The notes under the pieces are model-generated. The model did no database searches and was not told where the DNA came from. It saw only the letters and a list, made by a program, of their open reading frames with translations. Positions 53,762-63,647 of a stretch of 64,000 bases of DNA are shown piece after piece; positions within the stretch are counted from its first letter, which is position 1, and each line of letters begins with the position of its first letter. The DNA is from Corynebacterium mendelii (GTDB lineage: Bacteria; Actinomycetota; Actinomycetes; Mycobacteriales; Mycobacteriaceae). The position numbers were made by a program, and so were the translations under genes. The stretch covers positions 27,328-91,327 of the forward strand of contig NZ_JAFLEQ010000014.1 of the NCBI RefSeq assembly GCF_017307055.1. The letters run 5' to 3'.

Positions 53762-54274
53762 TTAGTCCTGCCCGCCCATGAGACGGTTTTTCAGGGCCTG
53801 TTCTTTTTCTTCCACCTGGTCGGCCATCTGCTGCTGGTAGGCGACCATTTTCTGCTGCAGCGCACTGTCACAGGCCCCGAGAATCCTTACTGCCAGAAGG
53901 CCCGCGTTTTTCGCCCCGTCGATGCTGACGGTGGCCACCGGAACCCCGGCCGGCATCTGCACAATCGACAGCAGCGAATCCATGCCGTCCAGATTGCCCA
54001 GGGCACGGGGAATACCGATCACCGGAAGCGGGGTGGCTGCAGCAGTCATACCGGGCAGGTGGGCGGCACCCCCGGCGCAGGCCATGATCACTTTGATCCC
54101 GCGGGTGTGGGCCGATGAGGCGTAGGCGAGCATTTTCTCCGGGGTGCGGTGGGCGCTGACCACCCCCACCTCGAAGGGGATCTGGAATTCGGCGAGAATC
54201 TCGGCGGCCGGGGCAACGGTCGGCCAGTCCGAATCCGATCCCATGATGATTCCGACAACAGGTTTTTCAGGCAT
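53762..54274 (-). CDS. purE: N5-carboxyaminoimidazole ribonucleotide mutase
   Basis: A 170-residue class I PurE converting N5-CAIR to CAIR in purine synthesis. GSDSDWPTV phosphate loop, SAHRTPEKM and [21 protein letters not shown] are intact. It follows purK by 75 nt on the same strand. The C-terminal Gln/Glu/Lys helix is ordinary. Confidence 0.96.
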   Translation of the reverse strand: MPEKPVVGIIMGSDSDWPTVAPAAEILAEFQIPFEVGVVSAHRTPEKMLAYASSAHTRGIKVIMACAGGAAHLPGMTAAATPLPVIGIPRALGNLDGMDSLLSIVQMPAGVPVATVSIDGAKNAGLLAVRILGACDSALQQKMVAYQQQMADQVEEKEQALKNRLMGGQD

Positions 54275-54349
54275 TGCTTTCTTCAGCGTCCTTCACGAAA
54301 AGAGGGTGGGGCAGGTGAGGGTGACAAGAGGTAAAAAACCATGCCCGCT

Positions 54350-55594
54350 TCAGCCGGTGGTGGTGTATCCGTCCTCCCAGCGGGCGTGCATGAGGAAACC
54401 GGCCGCACACCTGGTATCGGCCAGAAGCTTTTTCGGGCTGCGGTCACTGGCGGCGATGGTGACGTGCCCGAGCTTGCGGCCGGGCCGCCAGTCTTTGCCG
54501 TAGAGGTGGATTTTCGCCTCCGGGAAGCGCTTCCACACCTCGCGGACCCGGGCTTTGATCCCCATCTCGGGATCGGTGTCGGCTCCCAGCACATTGACCA
54601 TGCAGGTGTAGTCGGCGGTGGGGCTGGTATCCCCCAGCGGGGCATCGGCCACAGCCCGGATGTGCTGCTCGAACTGGCTGGTCACACACCCGTCCTGGGT
54701 CCAGTGCCCGGTGTTGTGGGGACGCATCGCCAGCTCATTGATGCTCACCCGCTGGGTGCCGTCGGGGGCGGTGAACTCGAACAGTTCCACCGCCATCACA
54801 CCGGTGACGCCGAGGGTCCCGGCGATGGTGACCGCAATATCCTGGGCGGTGCGCGCCAACGTGTCGCTGATCCCCGGGGCCGGGGCAATGGCTGTGGTGC
54901 AGATACCGTCCTCCTGCACCGATTCAACCACCGGCCACACTTTCGTCTCCCCGGAAGGCCGCCGGGCCACCATGGCCGACAATTCCCGGGTGAGGGTGAT
55001 TTTTTCCTCCGCCAGCACCTGGACACCATCGGACAGGAGTCTGTCGACCAGCTCGATCATCTCCTGCTTGCTGCCGGGAAACCACACCCCCTTGCCGTCG
55101 TAGCCGCCGCTGGCCGCTTTCACGCACACCCGCGACTGCACCAGATCCCAGAAAGCCCCGGCATCATGGGCACCGGTGATCTCGGCGAACACGGGAACCG
55201 GCAGCCCATGCTCGGCCAGCATGGTGCGCATGGCCAGCTTGTTCTGGGCGTATTTCAGCGCGCCCGGCCCCGGCTGCAGGTTGACCCCCCGGCTGGCCAG
55301 CACGGCCAGGTGTTCCTGCGGGACATGCTCATGGTCGAAGGTGACCACAGTGGCCCCGTCGACGGCGCGCAGAAGATCGTCCAGGTTCGTGTAGTCGCCC
55401 ACCACCACATCGGCGGTGACCTGGGCGGCCGATGAATTGTCGGTCCCGGCCAGAAGACGCAGGGACAGGCCCAGTTCAATGGCTGCCGTCTGGGTCATCC
55501 GGGCCAGCTGGCCGTCACCGATGACGGCGACCACCGACAGACCGTCAACATGGGCCGGATGCTTGTGGGCGTGCGGATCATCGTGCTCATTCAC
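54350..55594 (-). CDS. purK: 5-(carboxyamino)imidazole ribonucleotide synthase
   Basis: A 414-residue ATP-grasp enzyme making N5-CAIR from AIR, bicarbonate and ATP. GDGQLARM N-terminal loop, AASGGYDGKGVWF glycine-rich ATP loop, VELFEF and NELAMRPHNTGHWT are seen. The first 17 residues are His/Asp-rich and variable. GTG 55594 follows TATAGT by 7 nt, a leaderless start. It is the promoter-proximal gene of purK-purE-ydcF. Confidence 0.96.
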   Translation of the reverse strand: MNEHDDPHAHKHPAHVDGLSVVAVIGDGQLARMTQTAAIELGLSLRLLAGTDNSSAAQVTADVVVGDYTNLDDLLRAVDGATVVTFDHEHVPQEHLAVLASRGVNLQPGPGALKYAQNKLAMRTMLAEHGLPVPVFAEITGAHDAGAFWDLVQSRVCVKAASGGYDGKGVWFPGSKQEMIELVDRLLSDGVQVLAEEKITLTRELSAMVARRPSGETKVWPVVESVQEDGICTTAIAPAPGISDTLARTAQDIAVTIAGTLGVTGVMAVELFEFTAPDGTQRVSINELAMRPHNTGHWTQDGCVTSQFEQHIRAVADAPLGDTSPTADYTCMVNVLGADTDPEMGIKARVREVWKRFPEAKIHLYGKDWRPGRKLGHVTIAASDRSPKKLLADTRCAAGFLMHARWEDGYTTTG

Positions 55595-55601
55595 GCCCCC
55601 A

Positions 55602-55607
55602 ACTATA
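55602..55607 (-). promoter_or_regulatory. -10 box TATAGT, leaderless start of purK
   Basis: TATAGT on the minus strand ends 7 nt before the GTG at 55594. Confidence 0.65.
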
Positions 55608-55946
55608 TAGGGCAGAGCCGATCCGCCGGCCGGGCACTGCCCTACGGGCGGATGGGGCAGCCGAGCTGACCGCCATCCGCTGCTCCCCGGGGCACAGCCC
55701 CCGTGGGGCAGGAATACGGAAATGTTTCTTTTAGCCCCTTTAGTATTTGCCGTACCGTAATGGCAATTGCCCGCACCGGATATAACGTTTTCTTTTTTAA
55801 ATACACTATTGTATGCGCCCTACCTGTGCAGATGCCGCAAAAAACAACCGTCGGGACGGGAAAAGGGGGAGATTTTTCGATGCATTCGGGTATTTTTTCG
55901 CCATACCCCAATGTATCGTCACCGGTAAAAGAAATGAATTCCATTC

Positions 55947-55962
55947 TGTGATTCAGATCACA
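55947..55962. promoter_or_regulatory. CRP/GlxR-type site TGTGATTCAGATCACA
   Basis: Exact match to the GlxR/CRP consensus TGTGA-N6-TCACA, extended to CTGTGA/TCACAG, centred about 57 bp before the accD start. GlxR is the cAMP-dependent global regulator of corynebacteria. Position suggests activation or modulation of accD, or of purK from afar. Confidence 0.8.
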
Positions 55963-55997
55963 GCCATTTTTCCTTGGTAATTCTATTTTCCAGTGGT

Positions 55998-56003
55998 TAC
56001 AGT
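55998..56003 (+). promoter_or_regulatory. -10 box TACAGT before accD
   Basis: TACAGT ends 8 nt before ATG 56012; TTGGTA at 55974-55979 is a -35 candidate with an 18-nt spacer. GGAG also lies close to the ATG, so both leaderless and short-leader readings are possible. Confidence 0.5.
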
Positions 56004-56011
56004 GCGGAGCC

Positions 56012-57646
56012 ATGACGCCTCCCACACAAACCATGATCGATGTTGCGGCTCTTCCCGGCATTTCCACCACCGCCGGAAAGATCGCCGATTTGAAAGCCCG
56101 CCGCGCCGAAGCCAGTGTGCCCGTCGGCGTCGGCCCCATCCAGAAGGTTCATTCCCAGGGCCGGATGACCGCCCGGGAACGCATCAGTTATCTGCTCGAC
56201 GAGGGTTCTTTCATTGAGACCGATCAGCTGGTGCGCCACCGCACCACTGCTTTCGGCATGGATGCCCGGCGACCGGCCACCGACGGCATCATCACCGGCT
56301 GGGGAACCATCGACGGGCGGGAAGTGTGTGTCTTCGCCCAGGACGGCACCGTGTTCGGCGGAGCGCTGGGTGAGGTGTTCGGCGAGAAAATGACCAAACT
56401 GATGGAATTCGCCATCACCACCAACCGGCCGCTGATCGGCCTGTACGAGGGTGCCGGTGCCCGCATCCAGGATGGTGCGGTCTCCCTCGATCTGATTGCG
56501 CAGACATTCCGCCACAACATCAACGCCTCCGGGGTGGTGCCGCAGATTTCGGTGATTATGGGCGCGTGCGCCGGTGGCTCGGCCTATTCCCCGGCACTGA
56601 CGGATTTTACGGTCATGGTCGAGGGCACTTCGAAGATGTTTGTCACCGGACCCGATGTGATCAAAACCGTCACCGGTGAGGAGATCTCCCAGGAGGAACT
56701 GGGCGGGGCGGCCACCCACATGTCGACCGCCGGCAACACCCACTACACCGCCTCGTCGGAGGAAGACGCCCTGGAGTGGGTGCAGGAACTGGTGGGTTAT
56801 CTGCCCAGCAACAACCGCATGACCGCCCCGGTGGAGGATTTCGAGCCGCAGACAGGTTCCATCGACGAGGAACTGACCGCCGATGATCTGGCACTGGACG
56901 GCATTATCCCGGATTCGGCGACAGTTCCCTACGATGTACGCGACGTGATCTCGTGTTTGACCGATGAAGGTGACTTTTTCGAAATCCAGGAAGACCGGGC
57001 ACCGAATGTGGTGTGCGCCTTCGGCCGTATCGAAGGCCAGTCGGTCGGTTTTGTCGCCAACCAGCCGATGCACTACGCCGGTTGTCTGGATATTGATTCC
57101 TCGGAGAAAGCCGCCCGCTTCATCCGCACCCTGGACTGCTACAACATTCCGGTGATCATGCTGGTTGATGTGCCCGGTTTCCTGCCCGGTGCAGGCCAGG
57201 AATACGGCGGTATTTTGCGCCGCGGCGCGAAACTGCTCTACGCCTACGGGGAAGCGACAGTACCGAAGATCACGGTGATTTTGCGCAAATCCTACGGCGG
57301 CGCCTACTGCGTGATGGGGTCCAAGGGCCTGGGGGCGGATGTGAATCTCGCCTGGCCGACCGCCCAGATCGCGGTCATGGGCGCCAAAGGTGCGGTCGGT
57401 TTCATCCACCGCAAGCAACTGGCCGCGGCGGAAAAAAACGGGGCCGATACCCAGGCGTTGTTCGCCGAATACGAACGCGCCTACGAAGAGCACATGCTCA
57501 ACCCGTATCTGGCTGCCGAGCGCGGCCTGATTGACGCGGTGATCCTGCCCTGTGAAACCCGCGGCACCATCGCCCGTTCGCTGAGAATGCTGCGCGACAA
57601 GCATGTCTCCCGCCCGGCGCGCAAACACGGCAACATCCCGCTGTAG
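56012..57646 (+). CDS. Acyl-CoA carboxylase beta (carboxyltransferase) subunit, DtsR2-like
   Basis: A 544-residue carboxyltransferase of the AccD/PccB family, carrying CO2 from biotin to acyl-CoA. N-half: [12 protein letters not shown] and [18 protein letters not shown]-half: [16 protein letters not shown] and [13 protein letters not shown] oxyanion regions, ending RKHGNIPL. It is about as long as the second copy at 59848-61476 and similar throughout; in C. glutamicum the pair is dtsR2/dtsR1 (accD2/accD1 or accD3 by source), so no symbol is assigned. Mycolate or fatty-acid supply is the expected role. The promoter has the CRP/GlxR-type site. Confidence 0.93.
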   Translation: MTPPTQTMIDVAALPGISTTAGKIADLKARRAEASVPVGVGPIQKVHSQGRMTARERISYLLDEGSFIETDQLVRHRTTAFGMDARRPATDGIITGWGTIDGREVCVFAQDGTVFGGALGEVFGEKMTKLMEFAITTNRPLIGLYEGAGARIQDGAVSLDLIAQTFRHNINASGVVPQISVIMGACAGGSAYSPALTDFTVMVEGTSKMFVTGPDVIKTVTGEEISQEELGGAATHMSTAGNTHYTASSEEDALEWVQELVGYLPSNNRMTAPVEDFEPQTGSIDEELTADDLALDGIIPDSATVPYDVRDVISCLTDEGDFFEIQEDRAPNVVCAFGRIEGQSVGFVANQPMHYAGCLDIDSSEKAARFIRTLDCYNIPVIMLVDVPGFLPGAGQEYGGILRRGAKLLYAYGEATVPKITVILRKSYGGAYCVMGSKGLGADVNLAWPTAQIAVMGAKGAVGFIHRKQLAAAEKNGADTQALFAEYERAYEEHMLNPYLAAERGLIDAVILPCETRGTIARSLRMLRDKHVSRPARKHGNIPL

Positions 57647-57829
57647 GAAAAGCACAGCCCGCCGGGAATGTGGTCCCCGAAAACGGTTGCGGGAAAAACA
57701 CACCACAGCACCACATGCGCTGCGGCACCCGCTGGCAGGCCCAACAACTGGGTGAAACCACCGGGTGCGGCAGCATTTTTTCTGCCCCGCACCGCCCCTG
57801 GCAGGTGCTGCGCACGGGAGAAAAAGAAC

Positions 57830-58453
57830 TCAGTAGTAATAAAACATCCGGCGGTGGCGGTCGATCATGGCGTTGATGGCCCCGGCTGTTTTTTTCGGCC
57901 GGGCCACCCCCGGTACCCGCACCGGGTAGGGGCTGGTGGCCACCGAAAACAGAACATCGTTTTTCTGTCTGCTCGCCCCGCCGACCAGATGGATCGGGTA
58001 GTCGCCGTCAATGCCCGCCCGGCCGTACCCGGAGACAGTGATCCGGTGGTTGGTCACCGTCAACCGACGGCGCCGGCCGGCGACGAGCGGCACCACAAAC
58101 ACCAGTACCGACACCACCAGCCAGGCGAGCACCACCGCATTGTGGCTCCACGGCGGCAGGTCCAGGCCCATGACTGGTTCCGTCCGGTCGATCACCCCGA
58201 CGGCGATCCAGCTCAGGCCGGTGACCGCTATCAGTTTCAGCAGCGGATAGACGGTGGTGCGCAACGGGGCGCACACATCAACCACCACAAACTCGTCGTC
58301 GTCAACCACCGGGGCGGGCGGGGTATAGCCCTGCTGCGGTGGATAACCCCGGGGGTTGTCCACCGGTGGCGGCCACGGTGTGTCGGGGTGGGGCTGTGCC
58401 GGATATCCGGCGGTTTCAGGGCCGGCGGTCCCGCGGCGTTTGAACGCGCTCAT
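57830..58453 (-). CDS. PH-domain membrane protein (Rv3278c-like)
   Basis: A 207-residue protein: Pro/Tyr-rich N-terminus (to about 45), two TM helices (about 75-93, 106-124) and a bacterial PH domain (RRRLTVTNHRITVSGYG, then DVLFSVATSPYPVRV). Conserved between birA and accD in Corynebacteriales. Its ATG overlaps the birA stop (ATGA), so it is translationally coupled. Function unknown; the PH fold suggests lipid or protein binding at the membrane. Confidence 0.88.
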   Translation of the reverse strand: MSAFKRRGTAGPETAGYPAQPHPDTPWPPPVDNPRGYPPQQGYTPPAPVVDDDEFVVVDVCAPLRTTVYPLLKLIAVTGLSWIAVGVIDRTEPVMGLDLPPWSHNAVVLAWLVVSVLVFVVPLVAGRRRRLTVTNHRITVSGYGRAGIDGDYPIHLVGGASRQKNDVLFSVATSPYPVRVPGVARPKKTAGAINAMIDRHRRMFYYY

Positions 58454-59475
58454 GCCTGCCGCAGGTGAGCCACATCACCTGCAGTCACCTCCACGGGGCG
58501 GCCGTTGTCGTCTGTGACCACCAGACGTCCGTCGGGCAGTACTGCGGTCGCGGTTCCGGTGAGGGTGTCATCACCGGGCAGATAGACGGTGACTTTTTCC
58601 CCGATGGTTCCCGACTGCCGGGTGTAGTCGCCCAGCAGTGCCGGATCGCCGCAGGCCCATTGACTCAACCGGCGGTGCAGGCTGAGCAGCACCTGCGCGC
58701 ACACCGCGGTGCGGTCGACCTCGAGGGCCAGTCCCTGTTCGGCGGCGGCGATATCCAGGGAGGTGGCATGCGCCACCGGCAGTTCATCCGGGCGCAGCGA
58801 CACATTCAGCCCCAGGCCCACCACCACTGCCGGGTCATCGGTGAGATTGGCGGCTTCGGCCAGAATCCCGGATATTTTGCGTCCGCCCACCAGCGCATCA
58901 TTGGGCCATTTCAGCCGCGGCACCAACCGGCCGAGTATCCCGTAGCGCCCGGCATCGGCCGCCAGGCCGTCAGCGGCATAGACTCCCTGCTCCGGTCCGG
59001 TCACCCGGCAGTCATCGCCCGGTACCGGCCGCCGCCGGGCATGTGCCCGCGCAGTGGCCAACTGGTCGTTGTAGCGCTGGCGTTCATCCTCGGTCATTGT
59101 CCGTGCGTACCCGATCGAGGGGTCCCCGGCAGCAAGGGCGGCCACAGTGTCCCGGACCGCATCAACAACTGCCAGGCCCGCCGCCAGCGGGAGGGTCCCC
59201 AACCGGCCCAGGGCGGCGGCCCCGGGTTTGACGAGTACCGAAAGGGTGACCTGTGAATACTCGGGCGCCTGCCAGGGGCGGCCGTGCCGGCCCCGGCCCG
59301 CGGTCTGGTGGTCGGTGACATGGGCTGTCCAGGCGGGTGCCCCGGCCTGGGCGGCGGCCACCAGGTCAGTATTGGTGGAACCGGTGGCCGGGGTGTGGAC
59401 CACAGCCCGGTACGGCCCGTGGTTGACCACCCGGTCGACAAGGTCACCGCTTCTGAGCGGTTCACGTTCGGTCAT
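58450..59475 (-). CDS. birA: Biotin-[acetyl-CoA-carboxylase] ligase
   Basis: A 341-residue BirA without an HTH domain, so a pure ligase that biotinylates the carboxylase alpha subunit. [25 protein letters not shown] (GRGRxGR biotin-AMP loop), [18 protein letters not shown] and GLGLNVSL are clear. An insert around 125-175 is variable. ATG 59475 follows TATTGT by 7 nt (leaderless); GTG 59484 is an alternative. Encoded beside its functional partners accD and accE. Confidence 0.94.
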   Translation of the reverse strand: MTEREPLRSGDLVDRVVNHGPYRAVVHTPATGSTNTDLVAAAQAGAPAWTAHVTDHQTAGRGRHGRPWQAPEYSQVTLSVLVKPGAAALGRLGTLPLAAGLAVVDAVRDTVAALAAGDPSIGYARTMTEDERQRYNDQLATARAHARRRPVPGDDCRVTGPEQGVYAADGLAADAGRYGILGRLVPRLKWPNDALVGGRKISGILAEAANLTDDPAVVVGLGLNVSLRPDELPVAHATSLDIAAAEQGLALEVDRTAVCAQVLLSLHRRLSQWACGDPALLGDYTRQSGTIGEKVTVYLPGDDTLTGTATAVLPDGRLVVTDDNGRPVEVTAGDVAHLRQA

Positions 59476-59482
59476 GGCCACC

Positions 59483-59488
59483 ACAATA
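59483..59488 (-). promoter_or_regulatory. -10 box TATTGT, leaderless start of birA
   Basis: TATTGT on the minus strand ends 7 nt before ATG 59475. Confidence 0.5.
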
Positions 59489-59833
59489 ACCGTCTGCGCC
59501 TGTATCCTCTCATCGCCTCACATACCTTTTCTCCCCTGGGCCCGCGGCACCCGTGGTGCACACCCCACCGGCATCCCGCCCCCGCGGATCACGGGGGTGA
59601 AATCCACCACGGCCACGGGATCCGGCCGCCCTGGACCGGCGCTGTCGGCCGCACCGCGGGCGAAGCCACCCCGGCAGACGGTGTCTCACCCGCATCACGG
59701 GGATTTGAACGGGTACAAAGATGTACCCCCAAGGCCACCTATTACCCCCGAACCCCCTCCCCCACCCCCGGGTTGGGAGTGCTCCAACCCCCGAAATCCT
59801 TGGAAGTTCATGCACATAAGGCCCGATACACCC

Positions 59834-59839
59834 TAGACT
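59834..59839 (+). promoter_or_regulatory. -10 box TAGACT, leaderless start of accD1
   Basis: TAGACT ends 8 nt before ATG 59848. Confidence 0.65.
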
Positions 59840-59847
59840 TGGTAACT

Positions 59848-61476
59848 ATGACGACTGCTGTAAATGACTCGGCCACCCAGGCCCCCGATCTGACAACCAC
59901 GGCCGGCAAGCTCGCCGACCTCCGCAACAGGCTGACAGAGACCCTGCACCCGATGGGCGAGGCATCGGTGCAAAAGGTTCACGACGCCGGCAAGAAAACC
60001 GCCCGGGAGCGTATCGAATACCTTTTTGACGAAGGCTCTTTCGTCGAAATCGATGCTCTTGCCAGGCACCGTTCGAAAAACTTCGGGCTGGACGCCAAGC
60101 GCCCGGTCACCGATGGTGTGGTCACCGGCTACGGCACCATCGACGGCCGCAAAGTGTGCTGCTTCTCCCAGGATGGTGCCGTCTTCGGCGGCGCGCTGGG
60201 TGAGGTCTACGGCGAAAAGATCGTCAAGATCATGGATCTGGCGATCAAAACCGGTGTTCCGCTGATCGGCATCAACGAAGGTGCCGGTGCCCGCATCCAG
60301 GAAGGTGTGGTCTCCCTGGGGTTGTATTCCCAGATTTTCTACCGCAACACCCTGGCTTCCGGTGTGATCCCGCAGATTTCGATGATCATGGGCGCGTGTG
60401 CCGGCGGCCATGTCTACTCGCCCGCCCTGACCGACTTCATCATCATGGTCGACAAGACCTCGAAGATGTTCATTACCGGCCCCGATGTGATCAAAACCGT
60501 CACTGGTGAGGCCGTCACCCAGGAGGAGCTGGGTGGTGCCGACACCCACATGTCCCTGTCGGGTACCTCCCACTACACCGCCAGCGATGACGCTGACGCC
60601 CTGGATTGGGTGCGTGAACTGGTCACCTACCTGCCGCAGAACAACCGGGCCGAGGCCCCGCGGATGGATGCCGAGATCATGGAAGGCTCCATCGCCGACA
60701 ACATCACCGAATCCGATCTGGAACTCGACACCATCATCCCGGATTCGCCGAACCTGCCCTACGACATGAAGGAAGTCATCACCCGCCTGGTCGATGACGG
60801 GGAGTTTTTCGAAATCCAGGAAGGCTACGCCGAAAACATCATCATCGGTTTCGGCCGTGTCGAGGGCCGCTCGGTCGGTTTCGTCTGCAACCAGCCGATG
60901 CAGTTCGCCGGCTGTCTGGACATCAAAGCCTCGGAGAAAGCCGCCCGCTTCGTGCGCACCTGCGACTGCTTCAATATCCCGATCATCGAACTGGTGGATG
61001 TGCCCGGCTTCCTTCCCGGCACCTCCCAGGAATACGACGGCATCATCCGCCGCGGTGCGAAGCTGCTGTTCGCCTACTCCGAGGCCACGGTGCCGAAGAT
61101 CACGGTGATCACCCGCAAGTCCTACGGTGGCGCCTACTGTGTCATGGGGTCGAAGGACATGGGCGCGGATGTGTGCCTGGCCTGGCCGACCGCCCAGATC
61201 GCCGTCATGGGTGCGGCCGGCGCCGTCGGCTTCATCTACCGCAAGCAGATCAAGGAAGCCGCCAAGGCAGGCAAAGACCCGCAGGAAGTGCTCAAAAAAT
61301 ACCAGGACGAGTACGAAGAGACCCTGGTCAACCCGTACATGGCTGCCGAACGCGGCTACGTTGATGCGGTCATCCCTCCCTCGGAGACCCGCGGCCAGAT
61401 CATTGAGGCACTGCGTCTGCTCGACCGCAAGGTCGTTAATGTTCCGGCCAAAAAACACGGCAACATTCCGCTGTAG
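59848..61476 (+). CDS. Acyl-CoA carboxylase beta subunit, DtsR1/AccD5-like
   Basis: A 542-residue carboxyltransferase with [49 protein letters not shown] and [17 protein letters not shown], ending KKHGNIPL. Next to birA and followed by accE, it corresponds to DtsR1 (accD1) of C. glutamicum, which works with AccBC and AccE as acetyl-CoA carboxylase, and to the accD5 locus of mycobacteria. Paralogue of 56012-57646. The start is fixed by the leaderless -10 box and by the ATG before TTAVNDS. Confidence 0.94.
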   Translation: MTTAVNDSATQAPDLTTTAGKLADLRNRLTETLHPMGEASVQKVHDAGKKTARERIEYLFDEGSFVEIDALARHRSKNFGLDAKRPVTDGVVTGYGTIDGRKVCCFSQDGAVFGGALGEVYGEKIVKIMDLAIKTGVPLIGINEGAGARIQEGVVSLGLYSQIFYRNTLASGVIPQISMIMGACAGGHVYSPALTDFIIMVDKTSKMFITGPDVIKTVTGEAVTQEELGGADTHMSLSGTSHYTASDDADALDWVRELVTYLPQNNRAEAPRMDAEIMEGSIADNITESDLELDTIIPDSPNLPYDMKEVITRLVDDGEFFEIQEGYAENIIIGFGRVEGRSVGFVCNQPMQFAGCLDIKASEKAARFVRTCDCFNIPIIELVDVPGFLPGTSQEYDGIIRRGAKLLFAYSEATVPKITVITRKSYGGAYCVMGSKDMGADVCLAWPTAQIAVMGAAGAVGFIYRKQIKEAAKAGKDPQEVLKKYQDEYEETLVNPYMAAERGYVDAVIPPSETRGQIIEALRLLDRKVVNVPAKKHGNIPL

Positions 61477-61613
61477 ACAACCCCAGCCCTGTATATCGTC
61501 GTCCGCGGGCGGGAACCGCGGTGGAAGACCCCACCGGCAGTCCCCGCCCGCGGAACCGGCCCCATGAACATTTGATCCACCGGGCCAGAGAAGAAGAAAG
61601 TGACCGGCATTTC

Positions 61614-61883
61614 ATGTCAGAGACCACCACCGCACCGGCGGATACCGGGAACCAGGAAACGGACAAACCGAAAGAGCCGTTTTTGAAAATTATCTCCGGC
61701 AACCCGGATGACACCCAGGTCGCGGCACTGACCGTCCTGTTTGCGGGTATGGCGTCCGCTGCGGCCGCGGCCGCGGAGAAAGAACAACGCGACCGCAATA
61801 TGTGGGGCAGCCACCGGGAGCGCCTGGCCCGCCGGGTGCTGTCGTTTGCCCCGGGTTCTTTCCGCAACGTCGAGTTCTACTAG
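61614..61883 (+). CDS. accE: Acyl-CoA carboxylase epsilon subunit
   Basis: An 89-residue small subunit. EPFLKIISGNPDDTQVAALTVLFAGMA is the AccE signature; the C-terminal WGSHRERLARRVL with FAPGSFRNVEFY is also typical. It bridges alpha and beta subunits. ATG 61614 was chosen; the ribosome-binding site is weak (AGAAGAAAG). Lies 137 nt after the accD1-like gene and is followed by a strong terminator. Confidence 0.9.
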   Translation: MSETTTAPADTGNQETDKPKEPFLKIISGNPDDTQVAALTVLFAGMASAAAAAAEKEQRDRNMWGSHRERLARRVLSFAPGSFRNVEFY

Positions 61884-61950
61884 GCTTTTTCGTAAAAAAA
61901 CGGCTTCCACCGGGCAGGACCCGGGCGGGCGGGGAGTCCATCGCCCGCAT

Positions 61951-61999
61951 CCACCGTGCACCACAGTTGCCATCTGGTGCACGGTGGTGTCGTTTTTTT
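61951..61999 (+). terminator. Terminator of the accD1-accE unit
   Basis: A 13-bp perfect stem (61951-61963 with 61975-61987) with an 11-nt loop, then GTGTCG and TTTTTTT. Confidence 0.85.
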
Positions 62000-62038
62000 C
62001 GGCCACCACCCGTGCGCCGGGCCGGCAGGCCGGGTGGA

Positions 62039-63640
62039 TCAGTGCACTTCCCGGCGGGCTGACCAAGCGATGCCCGCAGACGCCAGGGCGCAGCCGATCA
62101 GGCACATGCCCGCATTCCAACCCCACTGGTCGTCGATGGTGTCGGGAAGAATCAGGTGGTTGAACGCCGACAGTTTCATCATCCAGTCGGGCAGATCAAA
62201 CATTTTTCCCATCATCGCCACAACCGCGGCATAGCCCACCGGTATCCACGACACCACAGCCAGCCGGGGGTTGAACCCCACCAGAAATACCGCCACCCCG
62301 GTCAACAGCATCACCGGGGCGAGCTGGGTGGAAAAAGCATACAGGCAGGCTTCGAGCACGCCCCGGGTGTTGTGGGCCGGTGAGTAGGCGGCGGCGGCAA
62401 AAACGATTCCGCTGACCAGGGTGAGCAGGACCACCGCCCGCAGCGCGCTCACCGTTGTCGCCGCCAGCGGCCGCCACCGGGCGATGCCACTTGCCCGCAC
62501 CAGATCGATCAGCCGGGCTGTTTCCTCCCGGCACTGCCGCAGAACAATCTGCACTCCCGCGGCAGCAATGAAAATGCCCGCGAATACGGCACAGAACCCG
62601 GCGTATCCGGCTTCCACATCCTGCCCCGCCAGTGCCTCACCGAGGATCTCCGCGGTGTTGTCGCCGCGGGCCAGCATGTCGTCGATGGTGCCGGTCAGGG
62701 AGCCGAAAAACGCGGCCAGAATCACCAGGCCGATCCCCCAGCCCACCGCAGTCGGGCGGTCCAGCACCCGGCGCAGCCCGCCCAAAGAATCAAGGTTCCG
62801 GCGGGAGGAGGCCGCCGCGGGCCGGTCGGGAAGAAGACCCCGGCCGTATTCGCGCTGTGTGTCCACCACCACGCACCCGGCCATGGCGGCCACACACACC
62901 GCAGCACACACCGCACCTGCCGCCATATTGTTGCTGCCGTAGGGGTCAATGACCGCCAACCATCCCTGCGGGCTGAACCAGCGCAGCACACCGATATCAC
63001 GCACATCGGCGACCGCCCTAAGCATGAACGTCACCGCCAGTGACAGCATCGCCCAGCGGCGGAGGCTGCCGGCGTCAGTGACCAGGAAACTGACCGCGAC
63101 CGCCACAATCGCCGCCCCGATCACCGCCAGGCACACCGCCAGCCCGTAGGCGAGGGCACCGGCGGTGGTCAGCTCCCCGATGCTTCTGGCGGCCAGCAGC
63201 ATCGCCCCGGTAATTCCCGCCCCCATCACCAGCCCGATGATGACGGTGACCACCCACGCCGCGGTGAGCATCACCCCCGGCCCGGTGCCGGTGGCGCGCA
63301 CGATTTCCGCCGTGTGATCGTCTTCGGCCAACCGGGTCAGTGATGTCACCGTCAGAATCGACATGATCGACAGCAGCACAATAATCCAGGCGGCTGCCTC
63401 CCAGGCGGACAATTGGCCGATGGTGCCCGGGTCGTCAATGCGGCCGTACATGGCCACGGCCCCGGTGGCCGTTTGCATGGATTGCAGAAATCCGGCCCGT
63501 GATTCCAGGGTCGGGTAATGCTCCAGGTAGGCGCCGGGCGTCAGGTAGGCGAAGACAGTCACCCCGATCCACCACCCGGCAATCCACTTGGCTTTCAGCC
63601 TCAGATTCAGGCGGGCAACAGCCGCCACTTCGCGCAACAT
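62039..63640 (-). CDS. ABC-2-type exporter permease
   Basis: A 533-residue permease with about twelve TM helices in two halves, of the actinobacterial antibiotic-exporter type (tetronasin-resistance-like, Rv1217c-type). REYGRGLLPDRP between helices 6 and 7 is characteristic. It begins 7 nt after the ATPase stop, so they work as one exporter. Substrate unknown: drug or lipid export are both possible. Confidence 0.85.
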   Translation of the reverse strand: MLREVAAVARLNLRLKAKWIAGWWIGVTVFAYLTPGAYLEHYPTLESRAGFLQSMQTATGAVAMYGRIDDPGTIGQLSAWEAAAWIIVLLSIMSILTVTSLTRLAEDDHTAEIVRATGTGPGVMLTAAWVVTVIIGLVMGAGITGAMLLAARSIGELTTAGALAYGLAVCLAVIGAAIVAVAVSFLVTDAGSLRRWAMLSLAVTFMLRAVADVRDIGVLRWFSPQGWLAVIDPYGSNNMAAGAVCAAVCVAAMAGCVVVDTQREYGRGLLPDRPAAASSRRNLDSLGGLRRVLDRPTAVGWGIGLVILAAFFGSLTGTIDDMLARGDNTAEILGEALAGQDVEAGYAGFCAVFAGIFIAAAGVQIVLRQCREETARLIDLVRASGIARWRPLAATTVSALRAVVLLTLVSGIVFAAAAYSPAHNTRGVLEACLYAFSTQLAPVMLLTGVAVFLVGFNPRLAVVSWIPVGYAAVVAMMGKMFDLPDWMMKLSAFNHLILPDTIDDQWGWNAGMCLIGCALASAGIAWSARREVH

Positions 63641-63647
63641 GGGGTTG

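Larger units (their letters stand above)
55595..56011. other. AT-rich purK-accD divergent region (417 nt)
   Basis: Markedly more AT-rich than the genome around it (55730-55990), including TTTTCTTTTTTAAATACACTATTGTATG. GGCAATTGCC palindrome (55762-55771), an exact CRP/GlxR consensus (55947-55962) and the two leaderless -10 boxes lie here. A low-quality 82-codon frame exists but shows no protein features. Confidence 0.6.
59476..59847. other. birA-accD1 divergent region (372 nt)
   Basis: No gene. It is C-rich (59740-59790) and carries the two leaderless -10 boxes at its ends. I could not identify a FasR-type operator with confidence. Confidence 0.45.

Noticed and set aside
55703..55951. 82-codon frame in the AT-rich accD control region
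   Set aside because: No ribosome-binding site, random composition and overlap with the CRP/GlxR-type site.
59833..61458. 541-codon minus-strand frame opposite accD1
   Set aside because: Mirror frame of the carboxyltransferase gene, a known artefact of its codon use.
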